Notes: generated by a model not told the origin, from the sequence alone. Counted from the first letter of the stretch, positions 1-6,998 are shown. The stretch: DNA of 13,990 bases from Candidatus Saccharimonadota bacterium (GCA_017652715.1 JAGCAL010000098.1:1-13990), one strand, 5' to 3'. A program made the numbers and translations.

Positions 1-1
1 A

Positions 2-283
2 CAAACAATGGAATCAACGACCACACCAACCGGTGTGATTATGCAAAAAAGAATTCGTCACTTTCCTAATAATCTTCTCTATTCCGGCTTTGTGGAAGGC
101 GGCGCCTCACTTTATTATCGTGGCCTGAACGGCTTTTATTGGTCATCTACTGCAAGCAGTAACCCACTCGCCTATGCCCTTTATTTCGAAAACAATTCTA
201 TATATTTTAATACTCTCCCAGGTAACAATGGTCGCAGTAAATATAGTGGAATGCCAATTCGCTGTATTGCCACTTCCCCCTAG
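2..283 (+). CDS. C-terminal end of a FISUMP / C-type-lectin-like surface protein (5'-partial)
   Basis: The reading frame is open to the window edge and ends at TAG 281-283. An ATG lies at 8, but I read this as the tail of a longer protein because the sequence matches only the last part of the FISUMP (Fibrobacter succinogenes major paralogous) domain. Diagnostic elements in order are a segment LYSGFVEGG, a core GFYWSSTASS, an alternating LAYALYFENN stretch, and a closing GMPIRCIA that resembles the usual '(S/P)VRCV' end. Proteins with this C-type-lectin-like fold are usually exported or surface-bound and often have stalk or anchor regions upstream, which cannot be seen here. The Asn/Ser/Tyr-rich core is also the fold diversified by diversity-generating retroelements in other CPR genomes, but no reverse transcriptase or template repeat is in this window. 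The gene converges on the ribosomal operon. Domain call fairly sure; exact role unknown. Confidence 0.6.
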   Translation, partial: QTMESTTTPTGVIMQKRIRHFPNNLLYSGFVEGGASLYYRGLNGFYWSSTASSNPLAYALYFENNSIYFNTLPGNNGRSKYSGMPIRCIATSP

Positions 284-359
284 TCCGAAAGAGATTTAGG
301 TCAATTCGGTAAAACAAACAATGGCTTGCAATTTTGAAACATATGAAATCTTAGCAAAT

Positions 360-553
360 AAAAAATAGCGGGTGGCAGAAACCTATTTTTCGGACAGCAT
401 AAAATGATTTAAAATTTTAACACGTATATTCCTGACGCAACCGAGAAAGTTGCCCTTTAGGGCAATCTTTCCCGGCTTGCCAGCGTATGACGTGCTTAAA
501 ATTTTAAGTCGCGCTGTCAGAAAAATAGGTTCTGCCAGGCCCTGCTATTTTTT
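360..553. repeat. 194-nt imperfect inverted repeat forming one long hairpin at the operon end
   Basis: The two halves pair along nearly their whole length. From the outside in: 360-369 with 544-553, 373-380 with 530-537, 382-391 with 520-529, 393-398 with 513-518, the palindrome TTAAAATTTTAA at 409-420 with its second copy at 496-507, 421-425 with 490-494, 437-443 with 473-480, 445-449 with 467-471, and a GC-rich tip TTGCCC/GGGCAA (450-455/460-465) around a TTTA loop. That is about 69 base pairs with small bulges. The outer arms end in an A-run and a T-run, so on either strand the structure ends in a U-tract. It lies between two convergent genes and begins 3 nt after the rpsH stop. Most likely it is a bidirectional terminator or 3'-end stabilising structure. 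A rod-shaped non-coding RNA or the remnant of a small mobile inverted repeat are alternatives; no target-site duplication is visible. Confidence 0.7.
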
Positions 554-556
554 AAT

Positions 557-958
557 TTACCAAACTTTCACAAGTATTTCGCCACCCAGTCGATTCTTCT
601 TCGCCTCGCGGCCAGTCATTAGTCCCTTAGAAGTAGAAACTATTACCATACCACGGCCAGATTTAATCGTAGGTAAATCATCGGCGGCGCTATAGACTCG
701 ACGTCCAGGTTTAGAAACCTTAACGATTTCATTAATCTTAGCATTTGCGCCGGCCTCATTTATCACTACTTTAAGCAACCCACGCGGCTTACCATCTTCT
801 ACCTTAAAGTCAGCAATATAGCCATTTTTGGCTAATACTTCTACTACGCCAACCCTGAGACGTGAAGTAGGTACTAAAATCTCATTCTTGCCCACCGACA
901 CAGCGTTACGGATACGAGTGATAAGGTCAGCAATTTGGTCTGTTGATTGTAATGACAT
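557..958 (-). CDS. rpsH: 30S ribosomal protein S8 (uS8)
   Basis: 133 aa, the normal length for uS8, which binds 16S rRNA helix 21 early in assembly of the 30S central domain. The N-terminus with DQIADLITRIRNA and the C-terminal block STSKGLMTGREAKKNRLGGE are the family signatures. An AAAGGAG Shine-Dalgarno lies 6-8 nt before the ATG. It follows rpsN by 13 nt. It is the last gene of this operon: in the classical spc operon L6, L18, S5, L30, L15 and secY would follow, but here the stop (TAA, 557-559) runs straight into the long hairpin at 360-553 and then a convergent gene. Confidence 0.97.
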   Translation of the reverse strand: MSLQSTDQIADLITRIRNAVSVGKNEILVPTSRLRVGVVEVLAKNGYIADFKVEDGKPRGLLKVVINEAGANAKINEIVKVSKPGRRVYSAADDLPTIKSGRGMVIVSTSKGLMTGREAKKNRLGGEILVKVW

Positions 959-971
959 ATCTTCTCCTTTC

Positions 972-1241
972 CTACCAGCTACTCTTAGTTACACCAGGAA
1001 TTTCGCCTTTACTCGCTTTTTCCCGGAAATTAATACGCGAAAGACCGAATCGGCGCATATAACCGCGAGGTCGACCATCTAGCATATCGCGATTTTTTAA
1101 ACGCGTCGGCGAGCTGTTTCGTGGCAACTTCTGGAGACCTTCAAGATCGCCAGCCGCCTTGAGTTCAGCACGCTTAGCCTGATATTTTGCATACATTTTG
1201 TACCGTTTTTCATCACGCAGTACTGCAGATTTCTTCGCCAT
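972..1241 (-). CDS. rpsN: 30S ribosomal protein S14, zinc-free type (uS14)
   Basis: 89 aa from ATG 1241, chosen because it starts [13 protein letters not shown] like the family. An in-frame GTG/ATG 33 nt further upstream would overlap rplE. A GGGGAG Shine-Dalgarno sits just before it, inside the 3' end of rplE. S14 lies in the 30S head next to S3 and S19. The C-terminal part [25 protein letters not shown] has the conserved GRPRGY block, but the CXXC pairs that coordinate zinc in short S14 proteins are absent. This is the C-minus form, which does not need zinc. Its start follows the rplE stop by one nucleotide, implying coupled translation. Stop codon TAG. Confidence 0.95.
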   Translation of the reverse strand: MAKKSAVLRDEKRYKMYAKYQAKRAELKAAGDLEGLQKLPRNSSPTRLKNRDMLDGRPRGYMRRFGLSRINFREKASKGEIPGVTKSSW

Positions 1242-1242
1242 A

Positions 1243-1875
1243 CTACTTTTCTCCCCTCTCAAACGGCATCCCAAAGAGTTCTAGCAATTTTGTACTTCCT
1301 TCCTTAGAACCATTTTTAATAATAAACGTAATCTCAAGACCGTGCAAAACCGCCGCATCTTCGAAAGTGATTTCGGGGAAGACAGTCTGTTCTTTCATAC
1401 CTAGGTTATAATTACCTTGTTTGTCGAAAGCTTTACGCGAAACGCCGTGGAAATCACGCACGTGTGGTAAAGCGATATTAATCAAACGGTCAACAAATTC
1501 GTACATCTTGTCGTTTCGAAGCGTTGTCAAGTAGCCAACCGGCGCACCCATACCTTTACGAATTTTAAAGGTAGCGATGGACTTTTTAGCGACCCTAGAA
1601 GTTGGGGCTTGGCCAGTAATTTTAGCCAAAGTCAACATCACGGTTTCAGTAAACTTCTTGTCTTCGCGCTTTTTACCAACGCCAGACGATACGACGACCT
1701 TAACGAGCTCAGGAACCTGATTAATATTCGAAAGTTTCAATTCTTTTTGAAGTTTCGCTTTTAGCTCAGAATTATAGAGCTCTTTTAGGCGCGGCATAGC
1801 CTTAGTCGAAACAGCTTTTTTGCTAGTTTTCGCAGCTGGCTTAGCGGCCTTTGTAGTAGCTTTTTTCTCTGCCAT
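1243..1875 (-). CDS. rplE: 50S ribosomal protein L5 (uL5) with Lys/Ala-rich N-terminal extension
   Basis: 210 aa, against about 180 aa for typical bacterial uL5. The extra length is an N-terminal stretch of roughly 27 residues rich in Lys, Ala and Thr ([16 protein letters not shown]...) before the recognisable start [12 protein letters not shown]. The core is intact: [20 protein letters not shown], the [18 protein letters not shown] block, [11 protein letters not shown] and the EQTVFPEI segment. L5 binds 5S rRNA in the 50S central protuberance and contacts the P-site tRNA. The ATG shares its first base with the rplX stop codon (TAATG), so translation is probably coupled. The basic extension may contact rRNA or replace contacts lost elsewhere; that is inference. 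Stop codon TAG. Confidence 0.97.
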   Translation of the reverse strand: MAEKKATTKAAKPAAKTSKKAVSTKAMPRLKELYNSELKAKLQKELKLSNINQVPELVKVVVSSGVGKKREDKKFTETVMLTLAKITGQAPTSRVAKKSIATFKIRKGMGAPVGYLTTLRNDKMYEFVDRLINIALPHVRDFHGVSRKAFDKQGNYNLGMKEQTVFPEITFEDAAVLHGLEITFIIKNGSKEGSTKLLELFGMPFERGEK

Positions 1876-2147
1876 TACTTAGCTCCTTTCTTTGCTTTAG
1901 TTTTCTTAGTACTTTTCTTCTCGAACTTAGAAGCTTCGACTAACTTCAAATTCGATAAATCAATGCCGAGATGTACAGTTTTCTTACCGCCGGCAGGATT
2001 AAGATAAGTCTTCTTCATATGACGTTCGACTACCTTAATACCTTCAAGCATAGCTCTGCCGCCGTCAATTCCGACAATCTTTGCTTCTTTACCCTTATGG
2101 CTTCCGGAAATAACTAGAACCTTATCGCCTACTTTCAAACCTTTCAT
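1875..2147 (-). CDS. rplX: 50S ribosomal protein L24 (uL24)
   Basis: 90 aa, slightly short for bacterial L24 (about 100). It starts [20 protein letters not shown], the KOW motif that folds into an SH3-like barrel and binds 23S rRNA domain I, where L24 starts 50S assembly. VVERHMKKT near residue 45 is the conserved RNA-contact loop. The C-terminus is a Lys-rich tail (KKSTKKTKAKK). Start and stop both overlap neighbours by one base in TAATG junctions: with rplN upstream and rplE downstream. Confidence 0.95.
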   Translation of the reverse strand: MKGLKVGDKVLVISGSHKGKEAKIVGIDGGRAMLEGIKVVERHMKKTYLNPAGGKKTVHLGIDLSNLKLVEASKFEKKSTKKTKAKKGAK

Positions 2148-2515
2148 TAGAGTACCTCCGGCGCTAGGCTAATAATTTTCATAAAACCTTTTTCGCGAAG
2201 CTCTCTAGGAATCGGTCCGAATACACGAGTTCCCTTCGGGGTCTTATCTTCGTTTACAAGTACCGCAGCGTTTTCATCGAATCGAATAGTTGAACCATCT
2301 GGACGACGAATCGGCGCTACCGTACGTACGATTACTGCTCTTACGACAGCTTTCTTCTTTATATTACCAGTCGGCGAAGCTTCCTTAACCGAGCAAGTAA
2401 CGATATCGCCAACCTTAGCGTAACGAGCACGAGTTCCTCCGAGTACACGGATTACACCTAGCTCTTTAGCGCCTGAGTTATCGGCAACTTTCAGTCTACT
2501 CTCCTGTTGTATCAT
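2147..2515 (-). CDS. rplN: 50S ribosomal protein L14 (uL14)
   Basis: 122 aa, exactly the usual length, with the canonical start [19 protein letters not shown] and the conserved [13 protein letters not shown] and [19 protein letters not shown] blocks, ending [13 protein letters not shown]14 lies at the 30S-facing side of the 50S subunit, makes bridge B8 with 16S rRNA and is the docking site for the silencing factor RsfS. The start ATG lies 20 nt inside the 3' end of rpsQ, the largest overlap in this operon. The N-terminus matches the family precisely, so the overlap is real rather than a start-site error. Confidence 0.97.
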   Translation of the reverse strand: MIQQESRLKVADNSGAKELGVIRVLGGTRARYAKVGDIVTCSVKEASPTGNIKKKAVVRAVIVRTVAPIRRPDGSTIRFDENAAVLVNEDKTPKGTRVFGPIPRELREKGFMKIISLAPEVL

Positions 2516-2783
2516 AAACTTCCTCCTTTAACTCCACAGTACCACGAGCTTTCTCGATAATCCTAACTAGAGTATAAGCTTTAGTCTTGGAAAGCGGACG
2601 GCACATCGCGATTTCGACGCGATCGCCCGGCTTAGCTTCGTTCTTCTCGTCATGCGCAGTATACTTACGAGTTTTAGTATATTGCTTACGATAGAGTGGA
2701 TGAGTTTCACGACTCACAATAGAGACGGTAATGGTCTTATCGCGCTTCGCACTAGTCACAGTACCAATTAAAGTGTGTGCCAT
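2496..2783 (-). CDS. rpsQ: 30S ribosomal protein S17 (uS17)
   Basis: 95 aa, with a short acidic C-terminal extension ([18 protein letters not shown]) beyond the roughly 84 aa of many bacterial S17. The OB-fold core is clear: [37 protein letters not shown] and [21 protein letters not shown]17 binds 16S rRNA helices 7 and 11 early in 30S assembly. The ATG is one nucleotide past the rplP stop, and a GAGGAG Shine-Dalgarno is embedded in the last codons of rplP. There is therefore no room for rpmC (uL29), which normally sits between rplP and rpsQ. Stop codon TAG lies inside rplN. Confidence 0.95.
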   Translation of the reverse strand: MAHTLIGTVTSAKRDKTITVSIVSRETHPLYRKQYTKTRKYTAHDEKNEAKPGDRVEIAMCRPLSKTKAYTLVRIIEKARGTVELKEEVYDTTGE

Positions 2784-2784
2784 T

Positions 2785-3204
2785 TTAAAACTCCTCTTTC
2801 TTAATTATTTTGCATCGAACTGGCAACTTATGCGAAGCAAGTCGGAGAGCTTCACGCGCCTGTTCTTCAGTCACGTCAGCAATCTCAAACATCACTGTAC
2901 CAGCTTTCACCTTAGCTACATAAAACTGTGGTTCACCTTTACCGGAACCCATCTTCACATCTAGCGGCTTCTTAGAAACCGGAGTGTGCGGGAAAATCCG
3001 AATCCAGATTTTACCACCACGTTTAACGAAACGGGTAATTGCTTGACGAGCAGCCTCGATTTGGCGAGAGGTAATTCGTTCGTTATCGAGCGATACTAAA
3101 CCCCAATCCCCGAAATCAACGCTATTACAACGAGTAGCAATCCCTTCGTTTTTACCCTTGCGCACCTTGCGATGCTCAACTTTTCTCGGAACTAAAATTG
3201 CCAT
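2785..3204 (-). CDS. rplP: 50S ribosomal protein L16 (uL16)
   Basis: 139 aa from ATG 3204. The frame extends 14 codons upstream into rpsC, but [17 protein letters not shown] is the family N-terminus and an AAGGGGG Shine-Dalgarno precedes it, so this start is preferred. The conserved [58 protein letters not shown] and [19 protein letters not shown] blocks are all present. L16 sits at the base of the central protuberance, helps shape the A-site and is a late-assembly protein. It begins one nucleotide after the rpsC stop and is followed directly by rpsQ. Confidence 0.96.
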   Translation of the reverse strand: MAILVPRKVEHRKVRKGKNEGIATRCNSVDFGDWGLVSLDNERITSRQIEAARQAITRFVKRGGKIWIRIFPHTPVSKKPLDVKMGSGKGEPQFYVAKVKAGTVMFEIADVTEEQAREALRLASHKLPVRCKIIKKEEF

Positions 3205-3205
3205 G

Positions 3206-3832
3206 TTACTTTTCCCCCTTGTAAATCCAAACCTTAACGCCAACAATACCAGCTACGGTAGGTGCGTGATGGCAATGGAAATCAATATCAGCCCTAAGCG
3301 TATGTAGAGGCACTGAACCTTCGATGAATTTCTCGCGACGGCTCATCTCAGCGCCATTCAAACGTCCGGCAACTTCGATACGAACACCTTTCGCGCCAGC
3401 GTTCATTGAACTTTGAAGCGCCATTTTTACAGCACGACGGAAGTTCATACGCTTACCTAATTGAAAACCGATATTCTCGGACACGAGCTTAGCCGATAGT
3501 TCAGGTTTCTTAACCTCTTCGACATTAATTCGAATCGGACCATCAACTATCTTCTCGAGTCCAGCCTTCAATTCATTGATACCAGCCCCTTGCTTACCGA
3601 TTACAGCACCAGCCTTAGCGGTTAGAATTGTAATCGTAGTAAGATTAGCAGAGCGCTCGATATCAATTCGTGCGATGGTTGGACGAGACTTAAAGCGTTC
3701 CTCAATCATCTTACGAATCTTATCATCTTCGGCAAGCCAGCGACGAAAGTCTGCTTTGCGGGTAAACCACTTAGAAGACCAGTCTTTGCTGACTTGGAGA
3801 CGATAAGAGATGGGATTAACTTTCTGACCCAT
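3206..3832 (-). CDS. rpsC: 30S ribosomal protein S3 (uS3)
   Basis: 208 aa, close to the usual 210-230. It starts MGQKVNPISYRLQ, followed by the KH type-II domain with the GXXG loop G79-K-Q-G82 in AVIGKQGAGI, then the C-terminal domain with GRLNGAEMSRREKFIEGSVPLHTLRADID, the signature of S3. The protein ends soon after VKVWIYKGEK, without the long tail seen in some species. S3 lines the mRNA entry channel with S4 and S5 and takes part in mRNA unwinding. The start is one nucleotide from the rplV stop. Confidence 0.97.
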   Translation of the reverse strand: MGQKVNPISYRLQVSKDWSSKWFTRKADFRRWLAEDDKIRKMIEERFKSRPTIARIDIERSANLTTITILTAKAGAVIGKQGAGINELKAGLEKIVDGPIRINVEEVKKPELSAKLVSENIGFQLGKRMNFRRAVKMALQSSMNAGAKGVRIEVAGRLNGAEMSRREKFIEGSVPLHTLRADIDFHCHHAPTVAGIVGVKVWIYKGEK

Positions 3833-3833
3833 A

Positions 3834-4226
3834 CTACTTTTTCTCCTTCTTCGCAGTTTCTGCGACTTTCTTTACTTTCTCTTCGCCGGCGACCTCGACA
3901 AAGATATTACTAGATATAATTTCATAAGGTAAAGCACGACCACGAGAAGCTGGTTTATATCGACGCATTCTAGTACCACTAGTTACTACAATACGAGCAA
4001 TCCTTACAGTTTTCGGATCAATAGATTTACCGGAATTATTTAACAAATTTGCATTGGCAGATTCAACAGCCTTTAAAACTGCCTTCGCTGCACGACGTTG
4101 CGTATGCTCTAAAATTACTACAGCATCAGCTACATAGCGATCGCGTACTAGCGCCGCTACGATATTCGTCTTACGTGGCTGAGAATCAATACCTTTCTCA
4201 TAAGCATGTGCAAAGATAGTAGCCAT
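3834..4226 (-). CDS. rplV: 50S ribosomal protein L22 (uL22)
   Basis: 130 aa, against about 110-115 for a standard bacterial L22. The excess is a Lys/Glu-rich C-terminal tail (AGEEKVKKVAETAKKEKK). The family core is present: QPRKTNIVAALVRDRYVADAVVIL at residues 16-39, KAVLKAVESANAN, and the MRRYKPASRGRALPYE segment, which corresponds to the beta-hairpin that reaches the polypeptide exit-tunnel wall. A GGGAGG Shine-Dalgarno lies in the last codons of rpsS, 2 nt gap between genes. Stop TAG. Confidence 0.96.
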   Translation of the reverse strand: MATIFAHAYEKGIDSQPRKTNIVAALVRDRYVADAVVILEHTQRRAAKAVLKAVESANANLLNNSGKSIDPKTVRIARIVVTSGTRMRRYKPASRGRALPYEIISSNIFVEVAGEEKVKKVAETAKKEKK

Positions 4227-4228
4227 AA

Positions 4229-4522
4229 TTAGTTACCTCCCTTTGCCGCAGCTGCTTCAGCTGCCTTTTTACCACCATGACGGCGGAACTTACGAGTAGG
4301 AGCAAACTCTCCGAGTTTATGACCTACCATGTTTTCTGAAACGTAAACTGGTACGTGAACCTTACCATTATGTACTGCAATAGTACGACCCACCATTTCT
4401 GGCGAGATGGTAGACTGACGCGCCCAAGTCTTAATCACGGTACGATCCTCACTAGAGAGAGCTGCCACTTTTTTAGCGAGTTTATAGTCCACAAACGGAC
4501 CTTTCTTCAGACTCCTTGACAT
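4229..4522 (-). CDS. rpsS: 30S ribosomal protein S19 (uS19)
   Basis: 97 aa, normal for uS19, with [19 protein letters not shown] at the start and the conserved [25 protein letters not shown] and [17 protein letters not shown] blocks. S19 pairs with S13 in the 30S head and forms bridges to the central protuberance. The C-terminus is a short Ala/Lys-rich tail. Its ATG overlaps the rplB stop by one base (TAATG), so it is probably translated by coupling. Confidence 0.96.
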   Translation of the reverse strand: MSRSLKKGPFVDYKLAKKVAALSSEDRTVIKTWARQSTISPEMVGRTIAVHNGKVHVPVYVSENMVGHKLGEFAPTRKFRRHGGKKAAEAAAAKGGN

Positions 4523-5358
4523 TATTTCCTCTTTCCTTCGTGGCGAGAGCGCACGATCATTTTATTAGTTTGCTTATTATGACGCGTACGATATCCAAGT
4601 GTGAGTTGACCCCACGGAGTACGAGGTGCTTTACCAGAACCGTGACGGCCACCATCACCACCACCGTGTGGGTGGTCAGTAGCATTCATTACAACACCAC
4701 GTACAGTCGGACGGATACCTTTGCGACGACGTCGCCCGGCCGCACCAACCTTAACGTTTTGATGTTGCATATTAGATACAGTACCAATCGAAGCTTCGCA
4801 AGTGCTTAATACTTTTCGAACTTCGCCAGATGGCATTCTAAGAGTAGCATAGCCGTCCTCTTTCGCCATTAGCTGAGCACTTGAACCAGCCGCACGCACC
4901 ATCTGAGCACCTTTTCCAGGATTAAGCTCAATTGCATAAACAAAAGTACCGACTGGGATATTCTCTAGTGGCATGCGGTTAGATTCCTCAACCTCTACCT
5001 CAGAACCAGTCTTGAACGTCGTACCTTTAACCATCTTAGTATCAGCTAACACATAATAATATGTACCATTCTCGTCCTTAACTCGAGCAATCCGAGCCGA
5101 ACGATTTGGATCATATTCAATCTCTTCTACCGTAAAAGTAAGATTAGCTGGTAATTTATAAGTCATAATACGATAATGTCGCTTAACCCCACCACCACGA
5201 TGACGTACCGTAATACGACCTTGATTATTCTTACCGGCTTGTTGTTTCTTCGCCCGAGTGAGAGATTTCAACGGTTTCTTAGTCGTAATTTGGTCATAAT
5301 CTTCCGTTGTCTTCTGTCGCTGCGCCGGTGTAATTGGGCGATATGCACGAATAGCCAT
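4522..5358 (-). CDS. rplB: 50S ribosomal protein L2 (uL2)
   Basis: 278 aa, the standard length. The N-terminal OB-fold and SH3-like domains include [20 protein letters not shown] near residue 45. The C-terminal functional region has the [18 protein letters not shown] motif, whose histidine is the residue long discussed in peptidyl-transferase function. L2 binds 23S rRNA domain IV near the active site and forms bridge B7b. Start and stop overlap rplW and rpsS by one base each (TAATG at both ends). The ATG has GGAGGAC-type Shine-Dalgarno sequence in the 3' end of rplW. Confidence 0.97.
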   Translation of the reverse strand: MAIRAYRPITPAQRQKTTEDYDQITTKKPLKSLTRAKKQQAGKNNQGRITVRHRGGGVKRHYRIMTYKLPANLTFTVEEIEYDPNRSARIARVKDENGTYYYVLADTKMVKGTTFKTGSEVEVEESNRMPLENIPVGTFVYAIELNPGKGAQMVRAAGSSAQLMAKEDGYATLRMPSGEVRKVLSTCEASIGTVSNMQHQNVKVGAAGRRRRKGIRPTVRGVVMNATDHPHGGGDGGRHGSGKAPRTPWGQLTLGYRTRHNKQTNKMIVRSRHEGKRK

Positions 5359-5720
5359 TACTTGTCCTCCTTCTTAGCTGACTTTGCTGGCTTAGTTTCT
5401 TCAGGTTCATCAAATACCTTGATTGAATCACCCTTCTTTAATTTGACATAAGCAAACTTCTTATCTTGACGATGCGTAATGCCAGGATAAGCGTGCTTAC
5501 CTTTGCTATACTTTGTCTTCTTACCGTTACGAATGAGCGTACGCACATCAGTTACGGTCACATTGAATTCTTTTTCTACCATCCGAGCGATTTCTTGCTT
5601 GCCCATCGATTTCTTTACTGGAAATACGTAAATTCGATTGGTCTGCTCAAGATAGCTCTTCTCGGTAGCACGAGGCTCAATAAGATGAAGATTAATATTG
5701 GTTTTATCATTCTATGCCAT
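5358..5720 (-). CDS. rplW: 50S ribosomal protein L23 (uL23), with an in-frame TAG at codon 3
   Basis: L23 docks at the exit tunnel and binds trigger factor and SRP. The best start by signal is ATG 5720, one nucleotide after the rplD stop and behind a GGAGAAG Shine-Dalgarno. It reads M-A-TAG (TAG at 5712-5714), then continues open as NDKTNINLHLIEPRATEKSY and LEQTNRIYVFPVKKS before the next in-frame ATG at 5606. Those residues are the genuine L23 N-terminus ('..P..TEKSY' first strand and loop). The frame then gives KQEIARMVEKEFNVTVTDVRTL, a KGDSIKVF end and a Lys-rich tail. Without the TAG the protein would be 120 aa. From ATG 5606 it would be 82 aa and lack the first strand and helix, and no ATG, GTG or TTG lies between the TAG and 5606. 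Possible explanations are an assembly or sequencing error, a recent nonsense mutation, readthrough, or initiation at a rare codon such as ATT. TAG ends several other genes here, so general recoding is unlikely. Confidence 0.85.
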
Positions 5721-5721
5721 A

Positions 5722-6324
5722 TTACTTCTCCTCTCCCATTAGCCATGCATCAATCATCGGTAATGATTTTTCACTTATTACAATCTGATCAGCGTTCATG
5801 ATGTCAAATACATTCAGATAAGTTGGGCGAACTACCTTCAAAGTCGGAACATTCGATGTAGCGCGCAGTACTAAATCATCTTTAACGCTAACCACAAGTA
5901 ACGTATTCTTATTCATATCCAGCTTGTTCTTATTGAAGAATTCAACAGTTTCTTTAACTTTACCGTTAGGACAAGCAAAAGTATCTACCACAAAGACTTT
6001 CTTGTCTTTGTTTTGCATACTCAGGGCTTGGCGAACCGCAATCCTCTTAGACCCTTTCGACAACTTCTTCATGAAGTTCTCATTTCCGGTGCGACCAAAT
6101 GCCACGCCACCATGTCGCCAAATCGGGTTACGAGTCGAACCAAATCGAGCACGACCAGTCCCTTTCTGTTTCCAAGGTTTCTTACCACCACCGCTTACTT
6201 CACCACGCTTTAAAGTCTTAGCGTGAGACGAGCGAGAGTTAGCTAGATATGCATCATAAGCTAATTTTACTAACTCATGATTTTCGACCTTCAAGCCAAA
6301 AATGTCTTTATTTAATGTCGCCAT
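5722..6324 (-). CDS. rplD: 50S ribosomal protein L4 (uL4)
   Basis: 200 aa, the usual length. Signature GEVSGGGKKPWKQKGTGRAR near residues 43-62 is the extended loop that lines the exit tunnel, followed by GSTRNPIWRHGGVAFG. In E. coli L4 also represses its own S10 operon by binding the leader; whether that applies here is not shown. It starts 2 nt after rplC, with a GGAGG-type Shine-Dalgarno in the rplC end, and stops (TAA) one base before the rplW start ATG at 5720. Confidence 0.96.
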   Translation of the reverse strand: MATLNKDIFGLKVENHELVKLAYDAYLANSRSSHAKTLKRGEVSGGGKKPWKQKGTGRARFGSTRNPIWRHGGVAFGRTGNENFMKKLSKGSKRIAVRQALSMQNKDKKVFVVDTFACPNGKVKETVEFFNKNKLDMNKNTLLVVSVKDDLVLRATSNVPTLKVVRPTYLNVFDIMNADQIVISEKSLPMIDAWLMGEEK

Positions 6325-6326
6325 AT

Positions 6327-6947
6327 TTACTCCTCTCCCTCCACCGATACAATACCCTTCTTAGGACCAGGCACAGCGCCTTTTAGTCCAAGCAGATTCT
6401 TCTCTGTATCGATATAAGCTACTACGAGATTTTTGACCGTAACTTGGTCATGCCCCATTCGGCCAGGCATTTTCTTACCCTTAAAGACCTTCTGAGGATA
6501 CATCGAACCTATCGACCCAACTCTACGAATGTTACCTTTGAACCCGTGAGTATTACGAGATTCGTTAAAATTATGTCGCTTAACCGTACCAGCAAAACCT
6601 TTACCTTTGCTAGTACCAGTGACAGTTACTTTATCACCGAGCTTAAAAGCTTCTACGGTGATAGTATCACCCAACTTCATCCCCTCAGGAATCTCGTCTA
6701 CGCGAAATTCACGAAGAGTCTTAGGAGTGACTTTTTCGCCAGCCTTTTTAACATGGCCAGCGACCGACTTGCTCAGATTCCGACCCACACCATAACCTAC
6801 CTGAACAGCGTTATAACCATCTTTTTCGACAGTTTTAATCTGAGTCACTGTTGCAGGGCCAGCTTCGAGGATAGTTACAGGGGTAACTACGCCATCATCG
6901 CCGATAATCTGGGTCATACCAATCTTGGTGCCGAGAATGACTTGCAT
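6327..6947 (-). CDS. rplC: 50S ribosomal protein L3 (uL3), first gene of the operon
   Basis: 206 aa, typical. It opens MQVILGTKIGMTQIIGDDG and carries the long-loop region GTSKGKGFAGTVKRHNFNES and NIRRVGSIGSMYPQKVFKGK, then MPGRMGHDQVTVKNL, all L3 signatures. L3 is an early 50S assembly protein whose loop reaches toward the peptidyl-transferase centre. It is the first gene here: the start has an AAAGGA Shine-Dalgarno and about 130 nt of untranslated leader back to the promoter at 7085-7113. rpsJ (S10), normally the first gene of this operon, is absent from this position. Confidence 0.97.
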   Translation of the reverse strand: MQVILGTKIGMTQIIGDDGVVTPVTILEAGPATVTQIKTVEKDGYNAVQVGYGVGRNLSKSVAGHVKKAGEKVTPKTLREFRVDEIPEGMKLGDTITVEAFKLGDKVTVTGTSKGKGFAGTVKRHNFNESRNTHGFKGNIRRVGSIGSMYPQKVFKGKKMPGRMGHDQVTVKNLVVAYIDTEKNLLGLKGAVPGPKKGIVSVEGEE

Positions 6948-6969
6948 CCTTTTCCTTTCTATCTACTTT

Positions 6970-6998
6970 AATTTTATCCCTGTACAACAGATAAAATT
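6970..6998 (-). promoter_or_regulatory. Hairpin in the rplC leader just upstream of the ribosome-binding site
   Basis: A perfect 9-bp stem (AATTTTATC at 6970-6978 with GATAAAATT at 6990-6998) closes an 11-nt loop, and a few inner pairs (TGT/ACA) are possible. It lies roughly 10 nt upstream of the rplC Shine-Dalgarno, within the transcript from the 7085-7113 promoter. A second weaker pairing (CTAGA 7027-7031 with TCTAG 7069-7073, enclosing TAGG/CCTA) lies near the 5' end. S10-type operons are often autoregulated through the leader. This could be such a site, but that is inference and the stem is AT-rich. Confidence 0.4.

Noticed and set aside
1..324. The 11-nt repeat ACAAACAATGG (1-11 and 314-324) as target duplication or template repeat
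   Set aside because: Too short, and similarity ends at once on the 3' side (the 5' side of the first copy is outside the window); mentioned only as a lead.
360..553. Integron attC site, 6S RNA or SRP RNA as identity of the long hairpin
   Set aside because: No GTTRRRY-type core sites, no large central bubble in the place expected for 6S, and no SRP helix-8 motif could be found. Left as an unassigned hairpin.
557..6947. Many open frames on the opposite strand or in other frames of the ribosomal operon (for example + strand at 828-1082, 5466-5801, 5924-6226, 6444-6971)
   Set aside because: They overlap clear ribosomal genes, have no family resemblance and no credible ribosome-binding sites; they are by-products of the coding frames.
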